From positions 62,001 to 126,000 of the forward strand of contig JANXMY010000150.1 of NCBI GenBank assembly GCA_025354405.1: DNA of 64,000 bases. Reading direction: 5' to 3'. This stretch comes from Armatimonadota bacterium (GTDB taxonomy: Bacteria; Armatimonadota; Armatimonadia; Armatimonadales; Capsulimonadaceae). Each line of letters opens with the position of its first letter. Within the stretch, counting starts at the first letter, position 1. The notes below the pieces were generated by a model, which was not told the DNA's origin, did not search any database, and saw only the letters and a program-made list of their open reading frames with translations. The position numbers and the translations under genes are program-made. Positions 16,588 to 25,479 of this stretch are shown here, piece by piece.

Positions 16588-18078
16588 TTATAAGATATAC
16601 CGGCTCAAGTCTTCGTCTTTAACGATGTCGTCCAGCTTAGCTCGGACATAATTCCCATCGATGCGGAGGAACTTCTCTTCCAGGTCAGGGGCGTCGAATG
16701 AGAGGTCGTCCAGCAGGCGTTCCATGATCGTGTGTAAGCGTCGGGCACCGATGTTTTCCATCTGGGCGTTGACTTCGGCGGCGATTCGGGCCAGCTCTGC
16801 AATCGAGTCGTCGCTGAATTCGAGGGTCACGCCCTCGGTCGCAAGGAGGGCAATATACTGCTTGATCAACGCATTACGCGGCTCGGTAAGAATGCGCTGG
16901 AAATCGTGCTGGGTCAGACTTTCGAGTTCCACGCGGATGGGCAGTCGTCCCTGAAGCTCGGGGATGAGATCTGACGGTTTCGACAGGTGAAAGGCCCCCG
17001 CCGCGATAAACAGCACGAAATCGGTCTTGACCGGGCCGTGTTTGGTCTGCACCGTGCTGCCTTCGATGATCGGCAGGATATCGCGCTGAACACCTTCGCG
17101 TGAGACATCCGGGCCGCTCCCGCCTCCGCGCCCGGCGATCTTGTCCATTTCGTCGACGAAGATAATCCCACTCTGCTCCGCCCGTGAAATCGCCTCGCGG
17201 GTGAGCTGGTCCTGGTCGATCAAAGCCCGCGCCTCTTCGGCGGTGTAATGCTCGCGCGCCTCGCGGATGGTCATGGAACGTTTTTTACGCTTCTTGGGCA
17301 TCATTGAGCCGAAGAGGCCCTGCATGTCCATGCCCATACCCATGCCCATCTCGTCCATGCCGCCCTGTGGGGAAAGTACCTGCATGAAAGGGACGCCGCC
17401 GCCGCTTTCCTCGATCTCAATCTCGAGGGTATCGTCGTCTTTGACACCCGACGCGATCTGCTGGCGCAGGCGGTCACGAACGCGTCCTTCCTGCTCTTTA
17501 CGCCGCTGTTCATACTCTGAGGTCTCTTTTTCGGGCTCTTCAGCCGATTCCTCAGTCTGCGCGGACTGTCCGCTGGGAGATAAAAACTGCGCAAGGGCTT
17601 CCAGTGGGTTCTCGGAGCCGCCGGGCTGCTTGACACTGCGAACACGTGTCGCTTTTTGTTCACGGCGCGGCTGGATTTGGTCAACCACGCGGTCAATCGC
17701 TCTCTCTTCCGCTTTGCCGCGCACTTCGTCCATCTTTTCTTTTTCGACGATCCGCATCGAAGCCTGAACCAGGTCTCGCACCATCGAATCGACGTCTCGT
17801 CCGACATAACCGACTTCGGTAAACTTGGTCGCTTCAACCTTGACAAAGGGGGCGCGTGCCAGGATGGCGAGGCGACGGGCGATCTCCGTTTTCCCAACAC
17901 CGGTCGGCCCGATCATCAGAATATTCTTGGGAATGACTTCATCGCGCAGGTCATCGGCTAGCAGCCGCCGTCGGTAGCGGTTGCGCAGAGCGATTGCAAC
18001 GGCGCGCTTCGCGGCCTGTTGGCCGACAATATATTTGTCCAGTTCTGCGACGATCTCACGAGGGGTCATATCTTCCAT
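16588..18078 (-). CDS. hslU: HslU, ATPase subunit of the HslUV protease
   Basis: The 496-residue AAA+ protein has Walker A ([14 protein letters not shown], about residue 62), the GYVGRD pore loop, Walker B ([11 protein letters not shown]) and sensor residues in a domain ending with EDLSRYIL. That C-terminal tail docks into HslV. The intermediate I-domain is long and carries an acidic, probably disordered insert ([16 protein letters not shown]) and a Met/Gly-rich stretch ([14 protein letters not shown]). I use the ATG at 18078 rather than the longer ORF. It is last in the mntA-hepT-hslV chain. Confidence 0.95.
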   Translation of the reverse strand: MEDMTPREIVAELDKYIVGQQAAKRAVAIALRNRYRRRLLADDLRDEVIPKNILMIGPTGVGKTEIARRLAILARAPFVKVEATKFTEVGYVGRDVDSMVRDLVQASMRIVEKEKMDEVRGKAEERAIDRVVDQIQPRREQKATRVRSVKQPGGSENPLEALAQFLSPSGQSAQTEESAEEPEKETSEYEQRRKEQEGRVRDRLRQQIASGVKDDDTLEIEIEESGGGVPFMQVLSPQGGMDEMGMGMGMDMQGLFGSMMPKKRKKRSMTIREAREHYTAEEARALIDQDQLTREAISRAEQSGIIFVDEMDKIAGRGGGSGPDVSREGVQRDILPIIEGSTVQTKHGPVKTDFVLFIAAGAFHLSKPSDLIPELQGRLPIRVELESLTQHDFQRILTEPRNALIKQYIALLATEGVTLEFSDDSIAELARIAAEVNAQMENIGARRLHTIMERLLDDLSFDAPDLEEKFLRIDGNYVRAKLDDIVKDEDLSRYIL

Positions 18079-18106
18079 AGTCCCAGTATACCCGGTTCGG
18101 CTTTTG

Positions 18107-18937
18107 TCACTCACCTTTACCCTCTCCACTTTTATCACTCTGGGTCAGAGCCTTGGCATCGTAGTCTGCAAAGAGTTTCTGAGCGATTTTCGCCATGCGC
18201 TGCGGCGTGAGATGCGCCGGAGCCAGTGTCGCCAAATTTTGCAGGTTACCCCCGCCTCCGGGGACCAGCTCCGAAAGGTTGCCTCGCACTTCCGAAGAGG
18301 CGCCGGCCGGTGCGGAAAGCAGCAGGTGCTGCGCAGTATGGGAGAGAACGCTCGGATTGGCCCCAGGTTCCCCGGCAGTGCGCAGCTCGGCGGTGTAGCT
18401 GCCGACTTCGGCATTCCAGAGCGCGAGACGGCCACCGGTGAGCTTCAGCCAGGTGGTAAGCGAGGGCTGCCGAGCATCCGCCTGTGCTTTCACTGCCGTG
18501 ATCTCAGAAAGCTCCGCCAGCGTCGATGCCGTGTCCGGCTCGGTCTTGACGAGGGCCTGCGCCTCAGCGGAGTAGACCAGAGGCGCTGCAAGGAGGCTCG
18601 CAGTCTGTGCGGACCAGTGGCGCAGCGTGGGCGGGGCATCCATCCGGTCCAGAAGCCCAGCGATCTGCGTGTAGCCTTCGGCCTGATGGCGGCGCAGGTT
18701 CACGGCCCGGCGGCTGAGGTGTTTGACTTCCGCCCCGGCCAATTTGTCGTCGTCTACATCTTTGAGTGTTTTGACTGACGACACAAACGACTGCGCGCGC
18801 AGGTCGCACGCGCGCAGTGAGTATCCTAGAGCGAAGGCCTGCGTCTCGGCACGCGGCAGGACCGGAGCATTCTGTGCAGAAGTGGGCGAAATCATGGCTG
18901 TCAGCAAAAACCCGGCGGCGCATACGATAAGTCTCAT
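18107..18937 (-). CDS. exported protein encoded between hslV and hslU
   Basis: The 276-residue protein begins with a signal peptide ([21 protein letters not shown]), so the mature protein is expected outside the cytoplasm. The body is Ala/Leu-rich and mostly helical, with no Cys pairs and no enzymatic motif that I recognise. Its ATG at 18937 overlaps the hslV stop as ATGA, and hslU starts 28 nt after its stop, so it is expressed with the cytoplasmic HslUV protease. The functional reason for this is unclear. The longer ORF-track start adds residues that overlap hslV. Confidence 0.75.
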   Translation of the reverse strand: MRLIVCAAGFLLTAMISPTSAQNAPVLPRAETQAFALGYSLRACDLRAQSFVSSVKTLKDVDDDKLAGAEVKHLSRRAVNLRRHQAEGYTQIAGLLDRMDAPPTLRHWSAQTASLLAAPLVYSAEAQALVKTEPDTASTLAELSEITAVKAQADARQPSLTTWLKLTGGRLALWNAEVGSYTAELRTAGEPGANPSVLSHTAQHLLLSAPAGASSEVRGNLSELVPGGGGNLQNLATLAPAHLTPQRMAKIAQKLFADYDAKALTQSDKSGEGKGE

Positions 18938-19470
18938 ATCTCGTCCACCGTAATATTGGAATTTGTGTAGATACATATTTCTGAGGCTACCAGGAGCGAC
19001 TTCTCAACAATCTCCCGTGCTGACAGGTCCGTGTTTTCGAGCAGTGCTTTTGCCGCCGCCTGCGCATACGGCCCGCCGCTGCCGATGGCTGCGATTCCGT
19101 CGTCGGTCTCCAGGACGTTGCCGTCGCCGGAGACGACCAGCAGGTAATCCGCGTTGCCAACAATCATCAAGGCTTCGAAGCGGCGCAGGACGCGGTCGGA
19201 GCGCCACTCTTTGGCGAAGTCAATTACTGCCCGCTGCAAGTTGCCATTGGCGGCTTCCAGCTTGGTCTCAAACCGATCTGCAAGGGCCATGGCATCGGCG
19301 GCGCTCCCGGCAAAGCCCGCCAGCACTTTGCCCTGATACAGCCGCCGTATCTTCTTCGCGGTATTCTTCATGACGGTTTTGTCGAGGGTCACCTGCCCGT
19401 CCCCGGCGATCGCGACTTTGCCGTTGCGCCTGACTCCGACGATGGTGGTCGCGTGCATGGTTATGTTCAT
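18934..19470 (-). CDS. hslV: HslV, peptidase subunit of the HslUV protease
   Basis: This is a 178-residue Ntn-hydrolase. The mature nucleophile Thr should be the first Thr of [21 protein letters not shown], here preceded by MNITMHA, so a short propeptide must be removed. The catalytic Lys lies in [23 protein letters not shown], and the [15 protein letters not shown] segment is typical. A second ATG (MHATT...) is an alternative start. The first ATG overlaps the hepT stop as ATGA, tying protease synthesis to the toxin-antitoxin transcript. Confidence 0.93.
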   Translation of the reverse strand: MNITMHATTIVGVRRNGKVAIAGDGQVTLDKTVMKNTAKKIRRLYQGKVLAGFAGSAADAMALADRFETKLEAANGNLQRAVIDFAKEWRSDRVLRRFEALMIVGNADYLLVVSGDGNVLETDDGIAAIGSGGPYAQAAAKALLENTDLSAREIVEKSLLVASEICIYTNSNITVDEI

Positions 19471-19823
19471 TTTAATTTTTTCTCTTCATGGCTCAGACTG
19501 GAAATGATAGAACTCACTTGTATTTTTAAAGCAGGCAAATCGTGGGTAGCAGCCAGCCAAACTGCCTCGGTATCAATGCCAAAATAGTGATGCACTAAAA
19601 TGTGGCGCATGCCAATAATCTGACTCCAGGGTATGCTTGGGTGGCGATCACGAAATTCTGCTGGGAAGGCTCGGCAGGCTTCGCCTATCAATTGCAGGTG
19701 GTGAACAACCCATGTCTGTATCAGCTCGTCAGTTTGAAAAGCCTCCTCGCCTCGGACTGTGTATCGTTCAATACGCTGGATCGCTTCTTCGATATCGTTG
19801 AGTCTAAGCCGGTCATTTCTCAT
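19467..19823 (-). CDS. hepT: HepT-family RNase toxin (DUF86)
   Basis: The 118-residue helical HEPN protein carries the RX4HXY motif (RHILVHHY within [13 protein letters not shown]) near residue 73. In the MntA-HepT system of Shewanella this motif forms the RNase active site, and the Tyr is AMPylated by the antitoxin. Length and flanking sequence fit the DUF86 family. Its ATG overlaps the mntA stop (ATGA), and its own stop overlaps the hslV start. Confidence 0.93.
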   Translation of the reverse strand: MRNDRLRLNDIEEAIQRIERYTVRGEEAFQTDELIQTWVVHHLQLIGEACRAFPAEFRDRHPSIPWSQIIGMRHILVHHYFGIDTEAVWLAATHDLPALKIQVSSIISSLSHEEKKLK

Positions 19824-20119
19824 AACAGAATAGCCTCTTGCAATATCCTTTCTCGGAGGGAAGGGCGCAGCCCTTGTTCGGTAACGATATCCACTTCGCG
19901 CCCGAGAAGTTTCTGCAAACTCATGAGTAAGCCGCCAAGGTCAAATAAACTTCGCCCAGGTTCCAAGTCCACCATAAGGTCTATGTCGCTTTCCGTATCG
20001 TCCTCGCCCCGTGCGACCGAGCCGAATACCCGGACATTCGTTGCTCCGTGCTGGGAAGCTAGACTTAAAATCTCAGAACGCCGAGCGGAAATTAATTCTT
20101 TAGCATGCATCGTCATCAT
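19820..20119 (-). CDS. mntA: MntA-type nucleotidyltransferase antitoxin
   Basis: This protein of about 99 residues is a minimal nucleotidyltransferase with a perfect GSX10DXD motif ([15 protein letters not shown]) and a third acidic residue in REVDIVTE. In the known system MntA neutralises HepT by adding AMP to its Tyr. Possible starts are a TTG at 20128 and ATGs at 20119, 20116 and 20110; none has a clear ribosome binding site. It is the first gene of the leftward chain to hslU. A TATCAT-type -10 with a TG extension lies upstream in the divergent intergenic region. Confidence 0.93.
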   Translation of the reverse strand: MMTMHAKELISARRSEILSLASQHGATNVRVFGSVARGEDDTESDIDLMVDLEPGRSLFDLGGLLMSLQKLLGREVDIVTEQGLRPSLRERILQEAILL

Positions 20120-20205
20120 CTCAATCAAAACCCGTGTCGTAATTTTCTGCGTATCCTAAAGGTTGTTGTAATGATAGCATAAAACCTCTCCCCAAAACAC
20201 TTCCA

Positions 20206-20234
20206 TTGACAGGCTTGACAGGGATAGGTATAAT
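20206..20234 (+). promoter_or_regulatory. consensus promoter for ubiE/menG
   Basis: TTGACA and TATAAT are separated by exactly 17 bp, 31 nt before the ATG. A second TTGACA sits between them at 20215. Confidence 0.9.
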
Positions 20235-20264
20235 CCATCAAAAGAGTTTGCGGATTTTTTCACA

Positions 20265-21017
20265 ATGTCTTTAATTGAGCAGCCGCTGAGCGGTATTGAT
20301 GTCCTAGACCGACCGGTGACGGCGGCGGAGAAAGCGGGCTATGTCAGGCAGATGTTTGATGACATCGCGCCGCGCTACGACCTGCTGAACTCGCTGCTCT
20401 CGGCGGGCATTCACTACAGCTGGCGGACATTTGCGACCCGGTGCGCATCGCTCTCGGTTGGCGGCAGCGTTCTGGATGTCTGTTCGGGAACCGGCGAATG
20501 GACCGCTCTGCTGCGTCAGGTGGTGGGGCCCGAAGGCTTTGTCGCCGCCGCCGACTTTTCCCTGCCGATGCTGCAAAACGGCGCGGATCGGTTTGAGAAA
20601 AACGGGGTGGGGGAAGTTCAAGGGGATGCGATGCGCCTGCCCTTCGCCGATCAGAGTTTTGATGCGGCGACTGTCGCCTTTGGAATCCGCAATGTCGCGG
20701 AGATCGAGACGGCGTTTGCCGAAATGGGCCGGGTCGTCAAGCCCGGGGGCCGGATCGTCTGCTTGGAGTTTTCCCAGCCGCCTGCGGGACTGTTCCGAAC
20801 GGCGTATGACCTGCACGCGAAGTACATCATGCCTGCGCTTGGCGGGGCGATCAGCGGGCGGCGGGATGCGTACACCTATCTCCCGGCCTCCGTGGAGCGG
20901 TTCGCCAGCCGGACGAAGCTTGCCGAAAAGATGCGCTCGGCAGGGCTGACCGAGGTCCGCTGGGTGGACCTGACTTTCGGCCTGGTCTGTGTACATGTGG
21001 GTGAGAAGCCCGCCTGA
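20265..21017 (+). CDS. ubiE: demethylmenaquinone/ubiquinone C-methyltransferase
   Basis: The 250-residue class I methyltransferase has the UbiE/MenG signatures: MFDDIAPRYDLLNSLLSAGIHYSWR, the SAM loop VLDVCSGTGEWTALL, DAMRLPFADQSFDAATVAFGIRN, and MGRVVKPGGRIVCLEFSQP. It performs the last C-methylation of the quinone ring. It is followed 38 nt later by a polyprenyl diphosphate synthase, which supplies the quinone side chain. In this type of bacterium the product is probably menaquinone. Confidence 0.93.
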   Translation: MSLIEQPLSGIDVLDRPVTAAEKAGYVRQMFDDIAPRYDLLNSLLSAGIHYSWRTFATRCASLSVGGSVLDVCSGTGEWTALLRQVVGPEGFVAAADFSLPMLQNGADRFEKNGVGEVQGDAMRLPFADQSFDAATVAFGIRNVAEIETAFAEMGRVVKPGGRIVCLEFSQPPAGLFRTAYDLHAKYIMPALGGAISGRRDAYTYLPASVERFASRTKLAEKMRSAGLTEVRWVDLTFGLVCVHVGEKPA

Positions 21018-21055
21018 TACAAGTTTGGATACGTGTCGTTAGAAATGGACAACCT

Positions 21056-22096
21056 ATGGGAGCCACAGCGGAAATCACCCGAGAAACGGTCGAAGGAAAA
21101 ACAGCGAAATCGTCCTCCTCGGTCTCGTTTTTGGACAGCATCCAAGGCGAGCTGACGGAAATCGAGACGCTGCTGGGCGAAGAGATCCGCTCCGATGTCC
21201 GCGCAGCCTACGCCATCTCCGGTCATACCCTGTCCGCCGGGGGCAAACGATTGCGCCCCGCGCTGGTCACCCTGTCGGCCCGGGCGGTCGTCGGTGCCTT
21301 TCCCCCACGCACGATTTACGCTTCCGCCGCCGCCGCCGAGCTGATCCATATGGCATCACTGATCCACGACGATGTGGTAGACGGTGCCGCCGAGCGCCGG
21401 GGCCGCCCGACGGCCAATGCCGCCTTCGGCAACCAGATCAGCGTGCTGGTGGGCGACTACCTCCTCGCCAAAAGCATCTCGCTGGCTTCCCGCGAAGGTA
21501 ATATCGATGTCATTCGCGTCTTCTCCCACGTCACAGTCGGTCTGAGCGAAGGGGAAGTCCTGCAGATCACGGCAAAAGGGGATGTGGATACGTCGGAAGA
21601 GACGTATTTAACGATCATCCAGAAGAAGACCGCGGGGTTCATCGCTGGCTGCTGCGAAGTTGGCGCCATGCTGGCCGAAGCCACTCCGACCGTCCTCGAC
21701 GCCCTGACAATCTACGGGGCCAACTGCGGCCTCGCCTTCCAGATCGCCGATGACCTGCTGGATTACGTTGGTGACCCGCACAAGACCGGCAAGCCCCAGT
21801 GCGGCGACCTGCGCGAAGGCAAGATGACCCTGCCCCTGATCCTCGCCCTGCACGACGTCACGGAGGTCGAACGCCGTGACCTGCTGCACATTCTCCAGGA
21901 GCCGGAAGCCCTCACCGACGCCGAAATCGCCGCCGTTCAGGACACCATCGTCCGCCACGACGGCTACACCCGCACCGCCGAAGTCGCCCGCCGCTACGTC
22001 GGCCTGGCCCAAGCCGCCCTTCAGGCCCTGCCGCCGTCCCAGTACCGCGACTCGCTGCACGACCTGGCGGATTACGCGCTGACGCGGGAGCGGTAG
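21056..22096 (+). CDS. all-trans polyprenyl diphosphate synthase
   Basis: This 346-residue trans-isoprenyl diphosphate synthase has the first Asp-rich motif HDDVVDGAAERRG near residue 103 and the second IADDLLDYVGD near residue 229. The region before the first motif (AAAAELIHMASLIHDD) has small residues, as in long-chain octa-/heptaprenyl synthases. It likely makes the quinone side chain for the upstream methyltransferase. Chain length cannot be read with confidence. The N-terminal 25 residues are Ser/Lys-rich and poorly conserved. Confidence 0.92.
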   Translation: MGATAEITRETVEGKTAKSSSSVSFLDSIQGELTEIETLLGEEIRSDVRAAYAISGHTLSAGGKRLRPALVTLSARAVVGAFPPRTIYASAAAAELIHMASLIHDDVVDGAAERRGRPTANAAFGNQISVLVGDYLLAKSISLASREGNIDVIRVFSHVTVGLSEGEVLQITAKGDVDTSEETYLTIIQKKTAGFIAGCCEVGAMLAEATPTVLDALTIYGANCGLAFQIADDLLDYVGDPHKTGKPQCGDLREGKMTLPLILALHDVTEVERRDLLHILQEPEALTDAEIAAVQDTIVRHDGYTRTAEVARRYVGLAQAALQALPPSQYRDSLHDLADYALTRER

Positions 22097-22460
22097 GGAA
22101 TACAGCCAGATTGGACTGGAATAGCCCGTAGGGTGCGCTGCTTGCTGCGCCCTCCTCTCCTCGTTCCCGAGTCAAAGCTGTTCCTGGGGTTCACCCCAGG
22201 GCTTTAAAAGTGCAATTCCCCACCTTCGCGGGAAAAACTCCTAAGTAGTCGTGCATATGTTTCCCGGTGTTCTGACCCGGCCCTGAAGGGCCGGACTATT
22301 CGGAGAAAGCCCCTCCGGGGCTGAGGGAAATACCTGATTTCATTTGCACGATTACTTAGCAGGGCCCAAATGACACTAACCCAAGAGGTCTGATCACATT
22401 TTCAGGGGGAGCGGGCTATAAGTCAAACACGTAAGTTTGTGTCGGATCCTGATTTTTTCT
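22097..22460. repeat. intergenic repeat region: REP-like hairpin and MITE-like inverted repeat
   Basis: This 364-bp stretch has no gene. It holds a dispersed hairpin (AGGGTGCGCTGCTTGCTGCGCCCT, 22130-22153) and the hairpin CCTGGGGTTCACCCCAGG. It also has an inverted-repeat element bounded by 22241-22259 and 22341-22359 (CTAAGTAGTCGTGCATATG against its complement, 17 of 19 matches). Inside that element are two more palindromes, CCGGCCCTGAAGGGCCGG and AGCCCCTCCGGGGCT. Confidence 0.75.
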
Positions 22461-24812
22461 TTACGAACCTGCTGGTACACTCACATGATAAGCCCCCCCT
22501 GCACGGGTCATAAACTCAAAAACTCCGCGGCTTGAATGGGTGATTGACACAGCCTCACCAGAATGGACAGTGATCGGCTTCAGCGAGTAAATCCGGCAGG
22601 GACCGCCATTTACCGAGTGCACCGTAGCGTCGCGCAGCACGCTATTCCTCCAAGTTATATCGACCACGAAGCCGCCCCGTGCCCGCAGGCCGGAGACGGT
22701 GCCCTGCGGCCAGGCAGTCGGCAGAGCGGGCAGGAACGTGATTTCGCCGCCCTGACTTTGCAGCAGCATCTCGGCGATCGCTCCAGTAATTCCGAAATTC
22801 CCATCGATCTGCATCGGCGGGTGCAGGCCGAAAAGATTGGTGCAGGTATTACGGTCTGAGAACAATTGTGTGAGCTGCCGGTAAGCATCGTGGCCGTCCG
22901 CCATCCGTGCGAATAAAGCAGTGCGCCAGGCGAAAGACCATTCCCGGACATCGCCGTCATCACTCCGTGCCAGCAGAGAAGTCTTAGCCGCCGCTATCAT
23001 CGCCGGTGTGCCATCGACAGTAAACTGACGCCCAGGGTAGACGCCGAACAGGTGGGACGTATGCCGGTGGTGATCTGCCGGATCGTCGGCATCCTTCATC
23101 CATTCCTGCAATTGACCCCAGCGCCCGATCTTCGGCACCACCAGCTTGCTTCGCAGCCCGGCAATTTTCTCACGGTACTCTGAGTCGATGTTTAGTGCTT
23201 TACTGGCATCTAGATAATTGGTGAACAGATCCCAGATGATCTCTTGACTGTAGCTGATGCCATCTTCCGTCGGCCCATGCTCAGGAGACCAGTCGTTAGG
23301 GACAACCAATCGTCCGTCGGGCAGCACTTTCAAGTGGTCCTGCCAGTACTCGCAGGTTTCTTTCATCACGGGGTAAGCGATAGTTCGCAGAAACACTTTA
23401 TCGGCGGTGAACGCGTAATGCTCCCAGAAATGCTGGCAGTACCAAGCATTTGCGGTCTTGTTCCAGTTCCAGCCCATGCCACCTGCAATGTTGTGAGACA
23501 TCCGCAGAGCCCAGCCGTGTGAAGACAAAGACCCATCCGGCTTCGCCATCTCTTTCGACGCCTGAGTGGCCTCGCGCCAAGCAGGGATCTGACTTTCGAC
23601 CAAAGCGAATAGCGGCAGATGGCACTCGGAAAGATTGGTCACTTCGGCAGGCCAGTAGTTCATCTGAATATTGATGTCGGTATGGTAGTCACTGGACCAG
23701 GCCGGGGTGTTGCTGTCGTTCCAAAGTCCCTGAAGGTTCGCGGGCAGGCTGCCGGGCCGGGAACAGGAAATCAGCAGATACCGGCCATATTGGAACAGAA
23801 GCTGCTCCAGTTCCGGGTCATTCCCCGCCGCCGCCAGCCTTTTGCGCTGATCAGTCGGCAGCATTCGCGCTTCGGGTGATGACTGGCCCAGGTCAAGATG
23901 AACACGGCTGAACAGAGAGTGGTAGTCCTGCCGATGAGCCGCTTTCAGCGTCTCATAGGACTTGGTGGAGGCTGCATTAACCTGCTGGATAATATGCGGC
24001 AGCGGATCTGCGCCACTCGTATAGTGCCGCGCCCGGTTCATGACGTAACTTGTGCCGGTCCCAAGCAAGAGTGTCACATTGTTACAGCCGTGAAATTCGA
24101 GTGTCGTTCCTGAGACTGTCACCGTCCCTCCTTGGTGCAGAATCGTGAGACAGGCCGCATACTTCAGACCATTAGCCAGTGCGCCAACTGACGAAATCCT
24201 ACTGCCGCTCGCAGTGATTACGGCGGTGTGAGCATCCGTCAGGCTGAGCGCCCCAGTGTACGCACCAGGTTTATCAGCAGTCAAATGGACAATCAAAGCT
24301 TGGTCGGGATGGCTGACAAAATACTCGCGGCGATAGGTGATCCCATTCGCCTGATAACTCACATGAGCTAGCGCATTTCCAATATCGAGGTCGCGCCGGT
24401 AATGAGTCGCGTTGTCGGCCCCCGCCAGCGTCAGATGAATATCGCCAAACGCCTGGTAGCTGCCCATGGCGCCGTAATCGCCGGACAGGTTTTCGTCGCC
24501 GGTCCAGAGACTGTCTTCGTTGAAGACAATCCGTTCGTCGGCAATACCGCCGAAAATCAACCCTCCCATCCGGCCATTGCCGATAGGAAGCGCTTCATTC
24601 ATCGCATTCGTGGCTGGCTGGTTGTACCAGAGTGTCAGCGCTCCCGTTGGCGGCGCATTGGTGTGGTCTGACTGCATCGTATTTCCTTTGCTGACGTTGA
24701 TGACGTTGACAACCGGTGCGGCAGAACAAGTCAATGTGCCGCAGATCAGCAGTAACAAGCCCAGGTGATAACCGAAGTAAGATTGGGTGATATTCATATT
24801 CGTGTGGTGCAT
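22461..24812 (-). CDS. GH95 family alpha-L-fucosidase (exported)
   Basis: The 783-residue protein begins with a signal peptide (LGLLLLICGTLTCSA), then the GH95 N-terminal domain (LWYNQPATNAMNEALPIGNGRMGG, FNEDSLWTGDE). The (alpha/alpha)6 barrel has GLWNDSNTPAWSSDYHTDIN, MNYWPAEVTNLSECH, YSQEIIWDLF (candidate general acid Glu) and MQIDGNFGITGAIAEML (Asp region). GH95 enzymes release alpha-1,2-linked fucose, some acting on galactose, from plant or host glycans. ATGs at 24812 and 24797 are both possible. A beta-mannosidase lies 5 kb away, suggesting polysaccharide use. Confidence 0.93.
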   Translation of the reverse strand: MHHTNMNITQSYFGYHLGLLLLICGTLTCSAAPVVNVINVSKGNTMQSDHTNAPPTGALTLWYNQPATNAMNEALPIGNGRMGGLIFGGIADERIVFNEDSLWTGDENLSGDYGAMGSYQAFGDIHLTLAGADNATHYRRDLDIGNALAHVSYQANGITYRREYFVSHPDQALIVHLTADKPGAYTGALSLTDAHTAVITASGSRISSVGALANGLKYAACLTILHQGGTVTVSGTTLEFHGCNNVTLLLGTGTSYVMNRARHYTSGADPLPHIIQQVNAASTKSYETLKAAHRQDYHSLFSRVHLDLGQSSPEARMLPTDQRKRLAAAGNDPELEQLLFQYGRYLLISCSRPGSLPANLQGLWNDSNTPAWSSDYHTDINIQMNYWPAEVTNLSECHLPLFALVESQIPAWREATQASKEMAKPDGSLSSHGWALRMSHNIAGGMGWNWNKTANAWYCQHFWEHYAFTADKVFLRTIAYPVMKETCEYWQDHLKVLPDGRLVVPNDWSPEHGPTEDGISYSQEIIWDLFTNYLDASKALNIDSEYREKIAGLRSKLVVPKIGRWGQLQEWMKDADDPADHHRHTSHLFGVYPGRQFTVDGTPAMIAAAKTSLLARSDDGDVREWSFAWRTALFARMADGHDAYRQLTQLFSDRNTCTNLFGLHPPMQIDGNFGITGAIAEMLLQSQGGEITFLPALPTAWPQGTVSGLRARGGFVVDITWRNSVLRDATVHSVNGGPCRIYSLKPITVHSGEAVSITHSSRGVFEFMTRAGGAYHVSVPAGS

Positions 24813-24848
24813 CCCATTTTATGTCCCACTAGAAAGTGAGTGTTTTGG

Positions 24849-25410
24849 TCAGTCGGGCGGCCTTTTTGTCAGGCCGTCCATTTTCCTTGTCTGCCATTGC
24901 TGCCGGAGCGTGGCCGGCGGCAAATACTTCGGGCTGCTATGCAGACGCTCCTTATTGTACCAGTATCGATGCGTTTCCAGCTGCACACGGGCTTCTTGAA
25001 CTAAGGCGAATACTTCGCGGTTTAGCAGTTCATCGCGCAGCTTGCCGTGAAAGCTCTCCGCAAATCCGTTCTGCCCCGGACAGCCCGGACCAGGATGAGG
25101 CTTTATTGGGATAGTGCGGGGCCGAGCCGTTTTGTTTCAGCCACTCCCGTACTTCGGCGGCGATGAACTTCGGGCCGTTAGATGAACTTCGGGCCGTTAG
25201 ATGCTAAAGACGTCATTACTGCGTATCGCTGCGAACGAAGCAAGGGGTGCCCCAAAACAGGAACAGCCGCTCCAATGCTTCCAGCATAGCATAGCTTGGC
25301 TTGTCAGAGACACGCTCACGCTCACCGAAAGCCACTCGCGAGTGAACTCGTCTAGATGGCTCCCTATTATACCGCGCTTGCCCCCTTCTGCCAATGGGGA
25401 GGATTCCTTC
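24849..25410 (-). pseudogene. decayed IS3-family transposase (OrfB)
   Basis: On the minus strand the rve/DDE domain of an IS3-type OrfB can be read in pieces. The pieces are DEFTREWLSVSV, then in another frame YAMLEALERLFLFWGTPCFVRSD, NGPKFIAAEVREWLKQNGSAPHY, and after another shift GPGCPGQNGFAESFHGKLRD through EARVQLETHRYWYNKERLHS to a stop at 24849. At least three frame breaks are present, and a 19-bp direct duplication (25162-25199) sits at the second catalytic Asp. No OrfA or terminal inverted repeats could be found, so the element is dead and truncated. Confidence 0.88.
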
Positions 25411-25479
25411 CACCTCCTGCCGTATCTTCTCCCCAAATGCCGCACCTCGGCCCGGCGGCGATGAAGGAGACCTTTCCCA

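Noticed and set aside
19820-20128. Possible anti-phage island around mntA-hepT
   Set aside because: No restriction, CBASS, retron or other defence genes flank it; the neighbours are housekeeping genes (hslVU, ubiE).
20215-20234. Second TTGACA at 20215 as the -35 of the ubiE promoter
   Set aside because: Only 8 bp separate it from TATAAT; the TTGACA at 20206 has the correct 17-bp spacing.
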